Below are positions 1 through 14,315 of a stretch of DNA of 64,000 nt, piece after piece. The DNA comes from Archilochus colubris. Its lineage: Eukaryota; Chordata; Aves; Apodiformes; Trochilidae. The translations under genes and the position numbers were made by a program. The notes beneath the pieces were generated by a model that did no database searches, had not been told where the DNA came from, and was given only the letters and a program-made list of their open reading frames with translations. Every line of letters begins with the position of its first letter. The stretch's first letter is position 1. The stretch spans positions 434,001 to 498,000 of the forward strand of contig CM041098.1 of NCBI GenBank assembly GCA_023079485.1, written 5' to 3'.

Positions 1-3000
1 ATTTAATTACCCATCTATATGCACTCAATCTGGGCACAGCAAGCAAGAGAAAACACTGTCACAATCATACTGCAATATCCCAGGCTGCTGGAGAGCACAA
101 AGCCTGGGAGATGGAACCACCACCCCAATGGGACAGGCCCACACTCTGCAGCTGTACCTTGGAAACCTGTCAACTCCTCCAGCAACAATTTCATATCAGT
201 AAGAGAAATTGAGTTTAAAATAGTGCAACTGGACCAGCAAAAATATTGTACAGAATAATTCTGTGACAGATAACGATATTCCAATGCCACAAATATGGTT
301 TGTAAGATAAAAATATACAAAGATTTTGGAAAAAATACTCAAGGACCCTCCTAAAACTTTCTACAAAGTTTGTAGGAAGTCACACAATTCAACTGTATAC
401 TGCAGATAAGAAATATTTTCAAAGACAATGATACACATTATACACAGAAATTAGTCCAAAAAATAGCAGTAAAAAAGAATTTATTAAAAAGTTTTCAGAA
501 TATATTTCTTGTATGAAAATGGGTGAACATAAAAGACAAACAAAATCTGCAGATTCAAATTCATAGAATTGTATCAGATATAATTAATTACAGCTTTGAT
601 GGCATCATTTCAGATAAAAAAGCAATGACAAGTATGTTCCATATCTTATCAGCTCCTGTTTATAGGTTTTTGATAGATCTGTAGATAATTACCCAAAGAT
701 AAAAGACAACTTAAACCTAGCCTGTATTTATGTAATGATGAAAATAAATTTTCATGTCAAGATTGACAGCATTATTACTGTGTGTTCATTCTAAAGCTGC
801 ATAAGGGGCATCAGGGCTGTTATAGTAGCTCCTCTGCAGAGGAATTTGCCTTTCCTACACTCATTACATGGCCTTTGCAAAAGACAGTAGAGAACTGTGG
901 AAATCAATTACTGGCCTAGGCATTTCATAGGAGCTTCACTTAGTACTGAATCTTGTATTGACAGCGAAGCAACTGGTGTCTAGATGCCTTGGCCAAAAGA
1001 GAGGAAAGAACAAAAATAAATTAATTACACAGCTCTCGGGGGCATTGACACACTCTGGGAAAACCAGAATGCATCTGTGAAGCACTTACATGCATTACTG
1101 TGCACAACCAAAAAAAAAGATTTTTTCACAGACCTACTTGGAGTCTAGCACGTAGGTCACCAGTTTGGGAGCTGATTAACTTAGTAACTTACACAAACTG
1201 GAAAATCAACACTACAGAACAGGGAAGGAAAGATTGCTGTCAGACTTCCAGAGCACCTGCTTGTGTATCAAGCGGCAGACCCAGAAATCTCCTTCCCCCT
1301 TTCAACTGGTATCAGTTTTTGGGATGTTCTACAAGAGGACAGGGGGCTGGGTGACTCCTCAGAGTTAGCATTATGTACAGTAGTTTGCCAATGGAAAGAA
1401 ATACATAAACCAGTCTAGACCAATTTAGTCAGACGTGGCTGCAAATAACCCTGCAAATAATCAAAAAATTTGATGAATGCTGACTCCCATTACATGAAGT
1501 CATACACACAAGAACCACAACACAGCACAAATAAAGTATTCAGTCAAGTCACATGCAGTCTCAGCTGCATCATGATGCTAAGGCTAACATCACTCATCCA
1601 TTTACTAAAGAAAAATATCACCACAGGAAAGAAATGCAAAAGGAAAAGTCTAAAGTTTAAAAGGGATGAGTCATTACAGTTCAGTAGTAATGAACATTTT
1701 CTGCCCCTGGATGCTCAAATATGACTGTCATTTACACACACAAAACAGTTTCTGCAGACATCTAAAATAGACTCAAGATGCAACAGAACTGCTCCTGAAC
1801 AGAGCATTGATGGTCCCACAGGAGTGAATGCACTGGTTTTCAATAAATTATAAATCAGTCCACTGATGCATCTGACTTTTTCACAACCTGCAGATACGTG
1901 GACCCTCATTGGTCTGAAAACCAGAGATGATCACAAGAAGCCAGCAATCATCATAATCTATCATTTATTATTCAACAGGCACTGAACTGGCTTGAGGGCA
2001 CATGAATTGTACCTAGCAATGCATTGAAATATGCACCTGACTCAGTTTAAATTCTGCTTTGCTACCTCTTGACCTGTATTCAGAGTGCACAAACAAAGCT
2101 AGTTAGCAGACATTCTTCCTTAGTTTAACAAATGTGATCTGATTATCCAGAAGAGTTCAAGCAGGTTCATTAAGCAGGCACATAAATATTCCAAACACTC
2201 CTTTTTCAGTCTGCAGATAGCATTTCACAGGTTTATCAACCACGTAAGCCCTTGGGGCTAATGGAATCATTGTGGAGGGGGGAAAAAAAAAGAAAAATAT
2301 ATAGCTAACTTGCTTTTGAATGCAAAGGGAGGAAAGAGGAGATTTCTACAAAATGATATTCCAAAAAGCTGCATTCCTGCCTGAAAGAGCACACCTGTGC
2401 CACTGCTCTTCTGTGTGATAGAAACAGTGTAAAAAAGTTCAAGAGGCAAGCTTGACACATACAAACACTGGAGGTAAACCAGAAAGCAATTTGCCACCTT
2501 TACAGGGCTGCAGATTTTCTAAATTCATTGCATACTTTGTCATCAGTAAGGCCTGGGATAAAGACCAGATGCCAGAGTGAGTCAGTGCAGATACCATTCC
2601 TTTACAGATTTCCAATTTATGAATTAAACTTAGCAACTTGGGAAAAAAAGGCTGCTACAGCCCAGGGAAAGCAGAAAGAGACTGAAAGATATTATAAAGT
2701 ATCACTTAGGATTTCACCTCATCACCACTAAATTCACACTTAACAATTTGAGTACATTCACATATTTTAAAGGAAGATACTATAAAGATGAATAGCTTTG
2801 AAAAACAGCTGCCAGTCAATAAATGGCTAATGTTGTGGTGCTATTTTGGAAGGAGCAAAATATTTGACAGCATCACCGTACTTAACCCAGCTATCTAAAC
2901 TTCTGTGACAGTACTACAAGTCTGTATTTTGCCAAGCTGAAAAAATTCTGCTATGCTTTTAAGCAGCTGAAGTAATTATGACATTGCAAAAGGACTCTGC

Positions 3001-5393
3001 ATTACAGAGCAAATTTTTTTAAAAACATGAAAACAAATTGAAAACAGAAAATTTCTGCAAAGCAAACCACCCTCTCCATTAGTAATTGAATACAAGGCAT
3101 TGAATACAACAGAAAAACATCTGTCTTCTAAAGGGACCAACAGGAGTAAAGCTCAGGCATGGAAACCTGCATAGCATTAATACCAAACAACAAAATTTAA
3201 AAGAAATCCCGGTCTCCACATCCTACCACTATCTTGTTCAAAATACAGTAGATTGGGTAGGGGAGAGGCTGGGTTTTGTTCCAGCATAAAACTAGAGGCT
3301 TCTGACAGCTGGAAGTTCATAATTCTATCTGAGGAATCCCATAGAAACCAAAGACCCTCAGCAATGCATAGGGACATTCCCAGTCTCTTACATTCCTGGT
3401 TCATTACTGAGGAGTACATTGCCAAAGAACTGCAAAGTTTTTACAACTATTCCCCAGTTTTGTAGAAAATAAAACTTGAGTCTACAGCTGTGAAAATTAA
3501 AATACATAAATACATCCGGAATATGAATGAAATTTCTCTAAGTGCTTTTCCACCTCACTATCTTAGCTACAAAAAAAACGTAGAGGAAGATTGCTGCAAT
3601 TTATATTTAGTGGTCTGTTACACTTTCCAAGTCTGTTTTTTCCAGAGAGAAAAATCCTATTTGTACACTTCTTACTTCTAACAATATTTCCTTCTCAATC
3701 TAGGAAGCCATTTGAACAGGGTAGAGGAGTTGCTGTATTTGCTCTCTCTTCCCCAGGAGGACTCAGTAGCCACCAGTACAATCTGAAGATGACCCAGTAG
3801 ACATCTTCAGATTTGTTCTGGGAGTGCTCAATTAGAGCAAAGAACGACATTGCGTGTATTTTTTTTGCTGAACCAGCTTAGTTCTGACAAGTGTAAATAA
3901 AAAGCAAGATTAAAGGAAAAACAAAGTTGTCTTCTCTGAGCCCTCATGCACAGCCCTAAGAACAGGATACAGCTGACACTTCAGGATTTTTATGATATTC
4001 TAGAGTCTAGTCTGATTTATGAAATGTCAGACTTCCCTAACTTTTGTCACATATCCTGTTTCTCCAAGATCCTCTTCCAAAAATAACATCAGTTTTACTA
4101 TATAACACTGCATTGTGCTTCATGCTGCTATTACACATGATGCCTTGAATTCCCATAATCCATTATGTAGCCTTCAATATCCAGTTTGTAAAATTTACTG
4201 TTCTGTATATGAGTGCTGCTGTAGCACTAGACAAAGTGAGGGAAAAATAATACATAATAGGTAAGAACTTCCTGTAATTATTTTCATTTCCAAAAGAAAA
4301 ATAAGAAAATTCAAGATGTAATATGCTTATCAACTTCAAAAATATTTATATGCAGATAAGCTATTTTTAATCTACTTATCCATCAGGCACAAGGTTTGAT
4401 TTTTTTAAAAAAAGCTTTTGTAAGGCTCAAAGCTTTATATATATTTTTTTTTTTTTAAGGGACAGAATTTGCACTACACAGTATTTCATATTAAAGCTGC
4501 TAATTTCATGCTTACATGCAGGCTAGTGGGCAGTGGCCAAACCCTACTTCTTCTAGACCAGAAGCACTAACAGCTGTTGGAAGCAATGCCTAAAAAGCAT
4601 CAGAAAAACTTGTACCTTATGAGAAGCATCCTTTGGTTCATAACAATATTTTTATAACTCAGGCTCAGCACCTGCAGAATAATAACTAGCAACTTATTTG
4701 AGTATATTTCATGTCAGAAGCATTGAAACATGAGCAGTTTGAGGTGTTACACACAACACTGCTGCCTCAGTGTTTAATTGTCTCTCTAGAGCTGATCCCA
4801 TGGCAGAGTCAGATGTGTTCAGCTTCCGCACCCTGACAGTCTTGACCAAGCTCAACTCTACATCATGTATCTCTCTCTGCATTAGGCAATAATTTCTTTT
4901 ACTTTTTCCAAAATATATGATCAAAACTGTCAGCTCTATCAACAACCATCAATATCAAAGACACTTCTTATTCCAACTAAAATATGAAAAACAAAGCTCA
5001 GCAGGTAATAACCACAGATGAATTTACACTGGTTTACATAGTCTGACAATTTTTTCCAAGGGTCCTCTCTAGCTGATTTGCTACTGCACAAAATTGCTAT
5101 TGCACAAAGTAACAGTGACAAAACCTCATGAGAAACAAGATTGGTCCAAACCACTTAAAATTAATACTGCAAAATTAGAAACAGCTCCCAGCTCGAAGCA
5201 CAGTGTCGGCCTCTTCAACATTCTTTCAAGATATTAGCCATATTCTGAGCAATTTCAAAATCTAAAAATCAGACTGATGAGATGTGCACTCTTTCACATT
5301 TTAACTTCATTCTGAAGTATTAATTTTATTTTTACAGTTTAAATGCATATTCAGTCCCAAATACACCACTTCACACCTTGCGATGCTGTGTTC

Positions 5394-5411
5394 TTTTTTT
5401 TTTTTTTTTTT
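5394..5411. repeat. T18 homopolymer
   Basis: Eighteen consecutive T. It could be the poly(A) tail of a minus-strand retrocopy, but no recognisable body is attached. Confidence 0.9.
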
Positions 5412-7353
5412 CTAGTAACACATTCAGGACCTTTTTCTACTTTATCACTTAGGAGTTATTTGAAGCATGGCTGCCTTAAATGCTTGCTATAGTATGAGCA
5501 AGAAATGCAGTTATTCAAGATCACTCCTGTTATGCACTGATAGCAAGGAATATGTCAGCAATTTTTCACTGCAAGATACTTGTCACTTCCTACTTTGTGT
5601 ATTTGCTTGCTAAAACAACATTTCTGGGAGGAAGTTTCAGCGTTACCACATCCGGGGATGCACATGGATCTGATGTTTGCTTAGAAGAATATTCATCTTC
5701 TGCCAGAACTTAAGATCTCATGTCATACTTAAGGGGAACATCAAATTGCATTTTTAAAAACTGGTTGGAGCATACAGCGAGAGTTTATTCCTCCAAATGA
5801 TACCCTTGCCATACCAGAAATAGTCTTCACCTCTAACTGCCCTTGCTTGGTGGCTGAACAATCAAGGGAAGAAACTGTCAGTGTTTGCAGTCTTTTTGAA
5901 TGTGTGGTTTCTGATCCCAGGAAGCTTGGTTCCTCGCCTAACCACCTGGAAAGGAGATTAAAAACAAACCAACATCTCCCAGATTTACAGAGACACCAAG
6001 CTCTGATTTAGGCTGCTGACATGACAACTGGCAGCTGCTGCTCTTGGTACTCCTTAAAAGACCAATATGGAAATTTTACAGCCCAATTGTCCCAATTAAA
6101 CAGTGAGGGGAAATTCAACCCAACCACCCTGAAGTATCAGTGCTAGGGTTTTGGCTAGCAGTCTCTTTGTCCTTTCCAAAGCAGCTCTAACAGCTCTGAG
6201 TACACATTTGCCAACTCAACTCACTGTCTCTGCACCAGGCATGATGGTGGCAGCAGCAGCTCAATGACAAGTGGATGGAAAGCCTTCACACTTCAGGGGT
6301 GAAGAGCCCCACTTCACAGATGCATTGCCAATACCTTCATTATTCTTCCTGAGATCATAGTGTAAAAAACTGCAAAAGCCATTTATCAAAATAAATGTAT
6401 TTTCTTCCTAAAACCAACTGCATAATGTTTCCTAGTAACTCGTCACCAGTCCTACATTTTCTAGGATTATGCAGCTAACAGGGGCTCAGGGTGTGCAGCG
6501 AGTAAATAAAATCCAACAGCACAGCCTAGGCAGCAGTTCAAAAACCTCCAGGATGTTTTCCAAGACATCAACTATTATATTTGATGTTTGAAACGGCGCT
6601 ATGCTAACTCATGAGAATGGCTCACAGTAACAAGAATCTATTTCTTTATATTGTCCATGAAGAGTCCAAGAAGTGCTGAGGTAACCAGAGGGCATAAAGC
6701 TATGAACAAGGTAACTATTTATGGATTACAGCACTGAGTAAAAAACTTTGGGGTTTTGTCATACAGCACTGGAAAGAGATCTTAGGAGAAATATCTGTCT
6801 CCTTCCTTGTAATCAACAAAATCCATTTACAAAAGCCAAGGGTTGTGTAATGATTATACCAACTGAAGAATCATTTCACCCAGAGCAGAAGAACAAAGCA
6901 CCCACGGAAAACAAGCAGAGATTGACATTTTTTTTTTTTTACATATCCTGCACAAGCTGTTTGCCCAAGATGACACTGAGCTGAGCAGTGCTTGGTACCA
7001 TCAGGTGTGATCTCTCCTCTCACATGATCCCACCAGCACCTTTGAGGTGGCACACCCAATTTCACAAACCTATTAGCATACACCAACACATACCAGCAAG
7101 ATCCATTCCATGCTAATGCCGACTATAAGGCATTTTACGTCTTTTAAATACAACTTCTAAACAAGAGCAATCCAGAACTACCTGCTGACCCAGTACACAG
7201 CTCATGTGGCTAGGTTATGAGAGGAGAAAACATGTCCAGCTTCAAGAGAGGTGTATTAAGCAGGAATGAGTGAAAACACTACAAGAGGCTTTGTTGTACC
7301 TGTTCCCTTCCTTCCCGGAGCTGAAAAACCCTCAAATAACCGTTTGAAAGAAA

Positions 7354-7366
7354 GGGGGGGGGGGGG
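7354..7366. repeat. G13 homopolymer
   Basis: Thirteen consecutive G in AT-rich sequence. It could form a G-quadruplex and is prone to length error in sequencing. Confidence 0.9.
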
Positions 7367-10300
7367 AATAAATTAATACAACACAGAATTCCAGAGTGCT
7401 ATGCTCATGTCCACCTGCAGATCTTTCATTTCATTTAAGGAAATATTATCTTATTCAAGTAAAACACAGTACCCACAGTGTTACCTAAAGAAATAAGCCA
7501 TTGCCTCTGCTTTTTGGAATGACATCCATGTCCACTGGAGAGGGAGGAACTAGGCAGCCCACTAGCATGGATCTGAAGTTCGAGTTGGCATCTTTGGTAA
7601 GTTTGAGGGTATCTGCATATTTTTTCTTAAGCTATAGTCCTCAAATTATGTGAAGCACTAATGTTCATGACATTTAAAAGCCTGAATGGCAGGCTGAAGA
7701 GGATTCAATGCATTTTGAGCACTGTCTCCATGCATTAGTAAAGTCGGATTTCTAATGACCAGATTACTTGATTTACAAGTTTCAGGCTCCATTGAGTCTT
7801 AAGAATTATCCTTTTTATGACTAAGCTGAATTGCTGGAGGACTTCAGTGCTACAAACATATTCCATCAGGATACGTCTGATCCTCAGTATGAGCTAACTC
7901 ATATTAAAACTCGGACATGGAGATGTTCCTAAGAAGCTCTCTCTGCTGTCATCTCACAAAAACGTTACAGAAATATGGATGCAATATCTCATCTCCTCAA
8001 AAAAAAAAAAGTTAACCAGCACAGAGCTGAATGAGCATGTTCATGACTGCTTCCTTTTTTTTTTTTCTTAAAAAAAAAGGAAAAAATGGCAGAATTAAAC
8101 TCTAAAATTAACTCTCACTCTTTCCCAGAAAAACTCAGTCCACATACTTGTACATCCTAAGTATGTTTCCTTACGTAGATCGCACGGTTTAAATTCTCAT
8201 GGAACAACCTAAAAGACTCATGAAGCAACTCTGCAAGAATGTACATCAGATTAGCAATTTATATGCAAATATCTAAACTGGAAAGACACAAACTGTGTTT
8301 AGAAAGTAAAATAATGTAATATTTTCTTCAAGGATGACTACCTACAGTAGTGCATGTCAAAAGTTCTAATTAACATCTGGATGTAGATACTAAAATAAAA
8401 CAGAGTAAGAAGACAAACTAAATAAAAGTTGGGAAATGAGTATTTATGTTTTAGCTTCCTAAGCTTCAGATGTATACTCGGCGTCCACGAAACCAATGCA
8501 ACCTTACAAACATAAAAGTAGAGCAGGTATTTGGGACTCCATCCTGCCTACTACAGACTGAACTCAACTGACATTTCAATTTTCATAAAACTGGGTAACC
8601 ATGAACTGAAATATGCTCCTTTTATAAAAGGTAGCATGCATTCAAGAATACATATGGATGGGGGAAATACAGCCACAATGAGCACTAGTGAACCTTCTGC
8701 CAAATTCTATTCATCAAGAACATTACCTGTTTCATTGCCTTGGCCATGGCATTGGGTAAATATGATTCTGACATTCAGGACCAAATTTGACAGGCATTAA
8801 ACTTCCAAACAAATCAATCAATAGAAATCAGACTGGATTACATTTATCCCAAGACACCTGTACAAACTTTTGATTTTGGTTAGTGAAATGCTGGTTTATT
8901 CTAATTAAAAACAAGTTTCATACCATACCAAGTTTTCATACCCTAACTTTTCCTCTTAAAAACAGATCTGTCCTTTACACATTGAAGGAGAAAGGATTTC
9001 TTCAGCCAAGGGAGAATATTCTGGTAAAGGTCTGTACTGACAGCCTATTGGTAGTATTTTCTACTAATTAGTGGCATGTCCTGTTACCCTATTGATAGGT
9101 GGCTTCTGATTAGGCTGGTGGTGGAATATATTACGAAACAGGCTCACATCCTAAATTTGATTTATTTTGGGCTAGCCTGTTATTAATTTTCAGATAGGGA
9201 TCCTCTTAAATAAAATGTAAAATGAAGACTGCCATAAGTATAAATTTGTGTACAATCAAATTCTACTCCATGCTTTGATTACAGAAATGGAGGTCTTACC
9301 CCACAATTTGCCCTGCCCAAAGCAGGCTGCCTATTTTATGCTCTTTACGTGGTTTTTATTGACACCACTGAAATTAAAACAAGACTGCCTTAGTGTCCAG
9401 TGTAGTATTTCTGAGAACTTGTTTCCTTCAGACTCAGAACTTATACACACACACAGAAAACCCATCTTCTGCCTTTGGTAAGTAATCTTTGCAAAATGCA
9501 ATAGCACAACCTGGGTAATGTTTAACTGTCCATTTTTGCAAACAAACTAGAGGTCCTAAAGATTTCCTTTGATTTTGGCTGTTCTAGTGAGATTTCATTC
9601 ATCATCATAGCTTTGGATGAACAAGACAAATCTTAAAAGAAACTTAAACCTATGAGAATTCACACAAACATGCTATTAGCATAGAAAGCCACAAACATCA
9701 GGCATCAACTGACAGTGCCATTGTGACAAAGCAGAACAAATTAATATCCACAAGTAACTTTCTCAATATGAATCATAACACCAAATGAGAAACACACAAA
9801 CATTTTAAAATTAAAGAAAAGAAAAAAAAAGCATCTTCTGACTGCATAATCCCCATGAGGATTCCAGGCCACAGAATGCAGGTTAACCACATTCCTCCCA
9901 TACCAATCCCTCTAAAAAAAATCAGGCCTGGAATCACTTTCTGAAACTCATTTACCAGACCTGTTTTTCCCAAAGTTGAGAGAATAGGCCAAAATTAATG
10001 AAATCTGCATATTTGAAAAACAACGGGTGCTCTTAATTAATCAATCACTCCTTAAAAAAAGTTTTAATGTATTCCTAGTCTAGAAGTAATTCTTAAGCTT
10101 TTTTAAATGTTAAAATATGATAATTTCCTGTGCATAATATTAAAGAAACTTCAGAAGTTATTAACTGTTTAAGGGTTCCTAGTGGTTTAGCTGGAAAAGA
10201 ACACGTCTACAAACAAAATGCATCTTCAAGACAGGAATTTCAATTCTTGAGCACTACATTTTACACAAATCCACATGTAGTATGACATTGTCACTCAGAG

Positions 10301-10767
10301 GTAAGGCATGGTTGGTAGCCATACTATGTAAGGAAAGTTATAATGTAAAAATCTGTGGCAGAAGCAAATTGCATTTAGCAAAGGACTGAAATAACTTTAA
10401 ACAAAGTGATGATGTATGCAAACAGCTTTCTTGCTCTCAAGCCAACACCTTAAACTACATCCTCAGACAAAAGTCAGACACCAAATAAAACAGGAGGAAA
10501 CTGGTAAATTTTCTTCTACTGCTCAGTGAATGACTGAAAATCTCAAGGATTTCATCTCTGGGCTTCCCTTCTCTAGTGCACATATTCCCCATCTGCACTG
10601 TGCACAGTCTGATTCCAGCAGGATTTTGCACACAAATAAACCAGTTTTATATAACTAGATGCAAAACTCCTTGGAAGAAAACATTGTAGCATGTAGCTAC
10701 ATGAGTCATATGTCTGTGTAGAGAGAGAAATCAGTCCACATGTCCTCTCCTTGAAATGTAAAAATAT

Positions 10768-10789
10768 TTGCCAACCAATTGCCAACCAA
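10768..10789. repeat. 11-bp exact tandem duplication
   Basis: TTGCCAACCAA occurs twice in direct tandem. Confidence 0.85.
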
Positions 10790-11110
10790 TTTGTTGCAGA
10801 GATAGTGAGGTGAGAGAAAGAAACAAGCCTTAAGTTCCTTGTCAGATCTCATATAACATGCAGACCTATGAGCATAGATCCAGAACTGGATCCTCTGAGG
10901 CAAGGACAAGAACAAACCAACACACACTAAATCAAAGTTGATTCTTTTCTTCTATGCACCCATAAAAATAAAAATACCCAACTCCAGAACTGAATGTAAA
11001 TTTGAGACCTGCTTCTTGGGTTTTATAATAATTTTTTTTCTTACATACTCATTAGTAAAGATTGCTTGTTTGCTAAAAACCTCAGTTTACCTAATATGAC
11101 AGGATTCCCA

Positions 11111-11150
11111 TTGTTGGTTTTGTTTGGGTTTTTTGTTTGTTTGTTTTTTT
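11111..11150. repeat. (GTTT)n-like T/G tract
   Basis: T runs are broken by single or triple G, with consecutive GTTT units and a terminal T7. Confidence 0.85.
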
Positions 11151-14100
11151 CACATAGGTATCTATGTTAGTGACACATTTATCCTAAACAGGAACTAAAC
11201 TCTCCTGTTCTTTGGGGCTTGGCTTGATGAAAAATCTCAGCCTTGATAGATCCCATTTGACCAAAATGAGCTTTTCCACTGCCTGATGACATTCCAAACA
11301 GCACCTATCACCAAAGGTCCTGTGAAAACCTTGAATATGATACTGGCAAATCCAAAGAAAGGTGCAATATCCGCAAAAGCAGATGGTGTAATGGGTCTGG
11401 CCAGTTGGGTAAAAGCCCAGGTTTACATACCTTAAAATCAACTGTAAGCTGGAGCAAAATGAATCCAGCAGCTTTCTGAATATGTTCAGATTTGCATTTT
11501 GCATAGTTTTAGCATGAGCAACCTGTCTGCAGAGTCTGGAGCAGTGCTTAGCAAGATAAATGGAGAAAGCATGCGGCCCTGTAATGGAAGTAGAACCAAT
11601 CTAGAATATTATCTGATGACTGGAATGTGGGACACTTGGAAAAAAAAAGAGAGGGGTGAGAGGGAAAGAGAGAATTAAGCATACTTCCTCACAGGATAAA
11701 AAATTCCTCACCAATGCCAGACTCAAATCCATGGCACAGAACATTAGCAGAGAACTTCTCCTGCAGCACACTGTCCTCCTACAACCTGAAATTTGGATTT
11801 GTACAGTTTCTTCCACCACTTCATTCTCACAAGCCTCAGAGGAGCATCCAGAGTAAAGAAGATGAGAAAACCCTTAAGACCTCAGAGATAAGAACAGACT
11901 TTAGATATTACACCCTTTCATTTAAGATACAAGCCTACAACAGGATTACTTAGTGTGTATCAGTACACCAATATTTCTAACAGGAAGAGCCTCTCAAAAG
12001 CATTAAAGAAGACAAAACAGAAATAGAATTTGGTGCTTTTAAATGGTTTTGCCTTAACATGTGCAGTAGGACTGGAAACACCTGATTTTTCAAGAGGAAA
12101 AAAAAAAAAAAGATACTGAGATGTGTTCAGATAAACAGATTACACCAAAGAGAACTAACTTTATAATACTGATTTCTCCAACCCCAAAAATCAGCTAAGG
12201 ACTCACATTCCATCAAAATAAGGAAAGTGTCAATCATCTTGCATGTTAAACAATTGCTACAGAACTTTATAAAGGAACAACTGGTCTGTAGAACCCAGAC
12301 ACTGCTAGTTAACATAAAATAGCTCTGTGGTAAGCATGAGATAGCTAAATGTTCAACAATAAAAAATAGTTGTCAACCCTTGCTTGCCTATACTCACATA
12401 ATATCTTATTGTTCTAAATCAGCTGGAAGAGAAATGAAATCTTTTTCCTTAACTTGAACCTAAATTAGATGAAGGGTTTTTAAAATTCTTCTTAGGTTAT
12501 AATTTTTTATTAACCTAATTTTTTAATTTTAAAATTTCATGATTTCTACAGACCACCCACAGCTATCTACAGGAAAGGATTACAGGAGGTATTGTTACAC
12601 ATGTGACTCTGAAGCAGTGGTCTATGTTTTTTTCCTCAGATGATCAGAGTAAACGTCAATAAAGAGAGTTTCTCAATAATTTTCTGTCTATAAAGTAAGA
12701 ATTAGTCTTCATTCCATCTGTAATTGAAGATATAACTGTACAAGTACTGTCCAGCATCACATTTCCTGCAGGACCCTAAGGTGTTATAAGCTGGTGCTGC
12801 ACAGGGCTCTACTTGTGGCATCCAACTTACTTTCCATGATCAAAAACCACTGAGCTGAAGCAGCTTAAGGTCTAGTTAAGAGGGATTTAGGTGGATTGGA
12901 GCAGCCTGGCAAATACATAAATTGAAATAAAGATGGTTAAATAGTTCCTCAGAGTCCCGGACACCATAAAACTACAAAGCATTCAGAAACTGAATGGCAT
13001 CCCTTGGGACATGATCCTTCTCAGAAGACCAGAGTTGTTCTATTTCACATTTCTTAGAATCACCTGAACTTTTAAAAGTCAGCCTGAAAGGTGCATTCTG
13101 TCCTTCAAAGGCTGCTATCCTTGCATAAAGATTTCCTCTGAGTCCTGTTGCCATATTTTGATACTATTCCCTTCAGTTTTCAAGTACTTTGAACATTCAC
13201 AGGCAAAACCCCTGACATTTTGAAAACTTAATGTGTAGTCTTAATCATAATAAGTGAGCAAAAGTATCACTGTGTTTCTGCAGCTAACATTTCTTTATAA
13301 CATCATTTAAACTTCATCCAATGCAGTATTCCTAAATTCCAAAACTTAAGGAACCATAAAATCTATAAAAAGAAAAAAATATACATTTTATTTAATAGAA
13401 AAACTTTGGAAATTTAATATGTCAAAGATACAAAATTAAATTAGTTGATGGTCTCAGTGATCTAAAGAAAATGTAGACTTTTTGAAGTGGTGGCAAGAAA
13501 ACCAATAGAGAGTCCTGCAGTCAATTTTCTAAACGAACTTGAGATATGTACATACCTAATTTACACATTTTTACAATCTCTAACAACAAAACAAACATCA
13601 TTTAGTTCAGAAAAATTATTACTTTTTAACAAAAAACCCAATCCAAAACAAACACCACAACACACCCCACTGTATATTGAAAAATTTGGTGTTTCTCCAA
13701 TCTTTCAAATACCAGTTCCTGGCAAGAACCTCTGACAACACCAACGGCAGAACTGGGTTTTTCTGTGCACAAAAGCAGTGTCTGATGCTGCCTTAAGCAC
13801 TCCCGTGCTGTGTCAATAAACCCAGCTCTCTGCCAAAATGTCATTTTCTCCTTTGAGTGCCACAGCATCTTTATGAAAATTTGGGGCATCTGATGTGCAA
13901 AAAGGCACATAATGCATTTTTGTTGTAATACCCAAAGTTGCTGATATAGGAAGGTTACAATCCTTCCAAGTCAAGAAACAAATTTTAAACCTGTGTGAAT
14001 ACTTTTCCTTAAAAACAATAAAGTATAGCCATTGTATCTCTACAACAGGCTGATTTCTTTGCTAGTCTCCTCTCAATATAAGGCACTGTACGGCCACTTC

Positions 14101-14294
14101 AAGACATTTGCTTTCAAGAGTCCTTCCCACCCTACATCAACCTCTTCCATTAACTGCAGGGAGCAGCTCCAGGAAATGCAATTACTGAACAGCACTGTAT
14201 GTTTTGTACTTGAACTGAAGAATTGAGGAGCTCTAGTCATCTAAATTCCCTCTAATCTCTCTTTAGAACAAGAAAACCTTTCACTTGGACTCAC

Positions 14295-14315
14295 AAAAAA
14301 AAAAAAAAAAAAAAA
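14295..14315. repeat. A21 homopolymer
   Basis: Twenty-one consecutive A, the longest homopolymer noticed. It may be a decayed retrocopy tail, but no body was recognised. Confidence 0.9.

Noticed and set aside
11184..11504. 106-codon minus-strand frame, and on the plus strand a frame reading smoothly from about 11284 to 11430, considered as a processed pseudogene
   Set aside because: No protein family is recognisable in either strand and no poly(A) tail or target duplication was seen.
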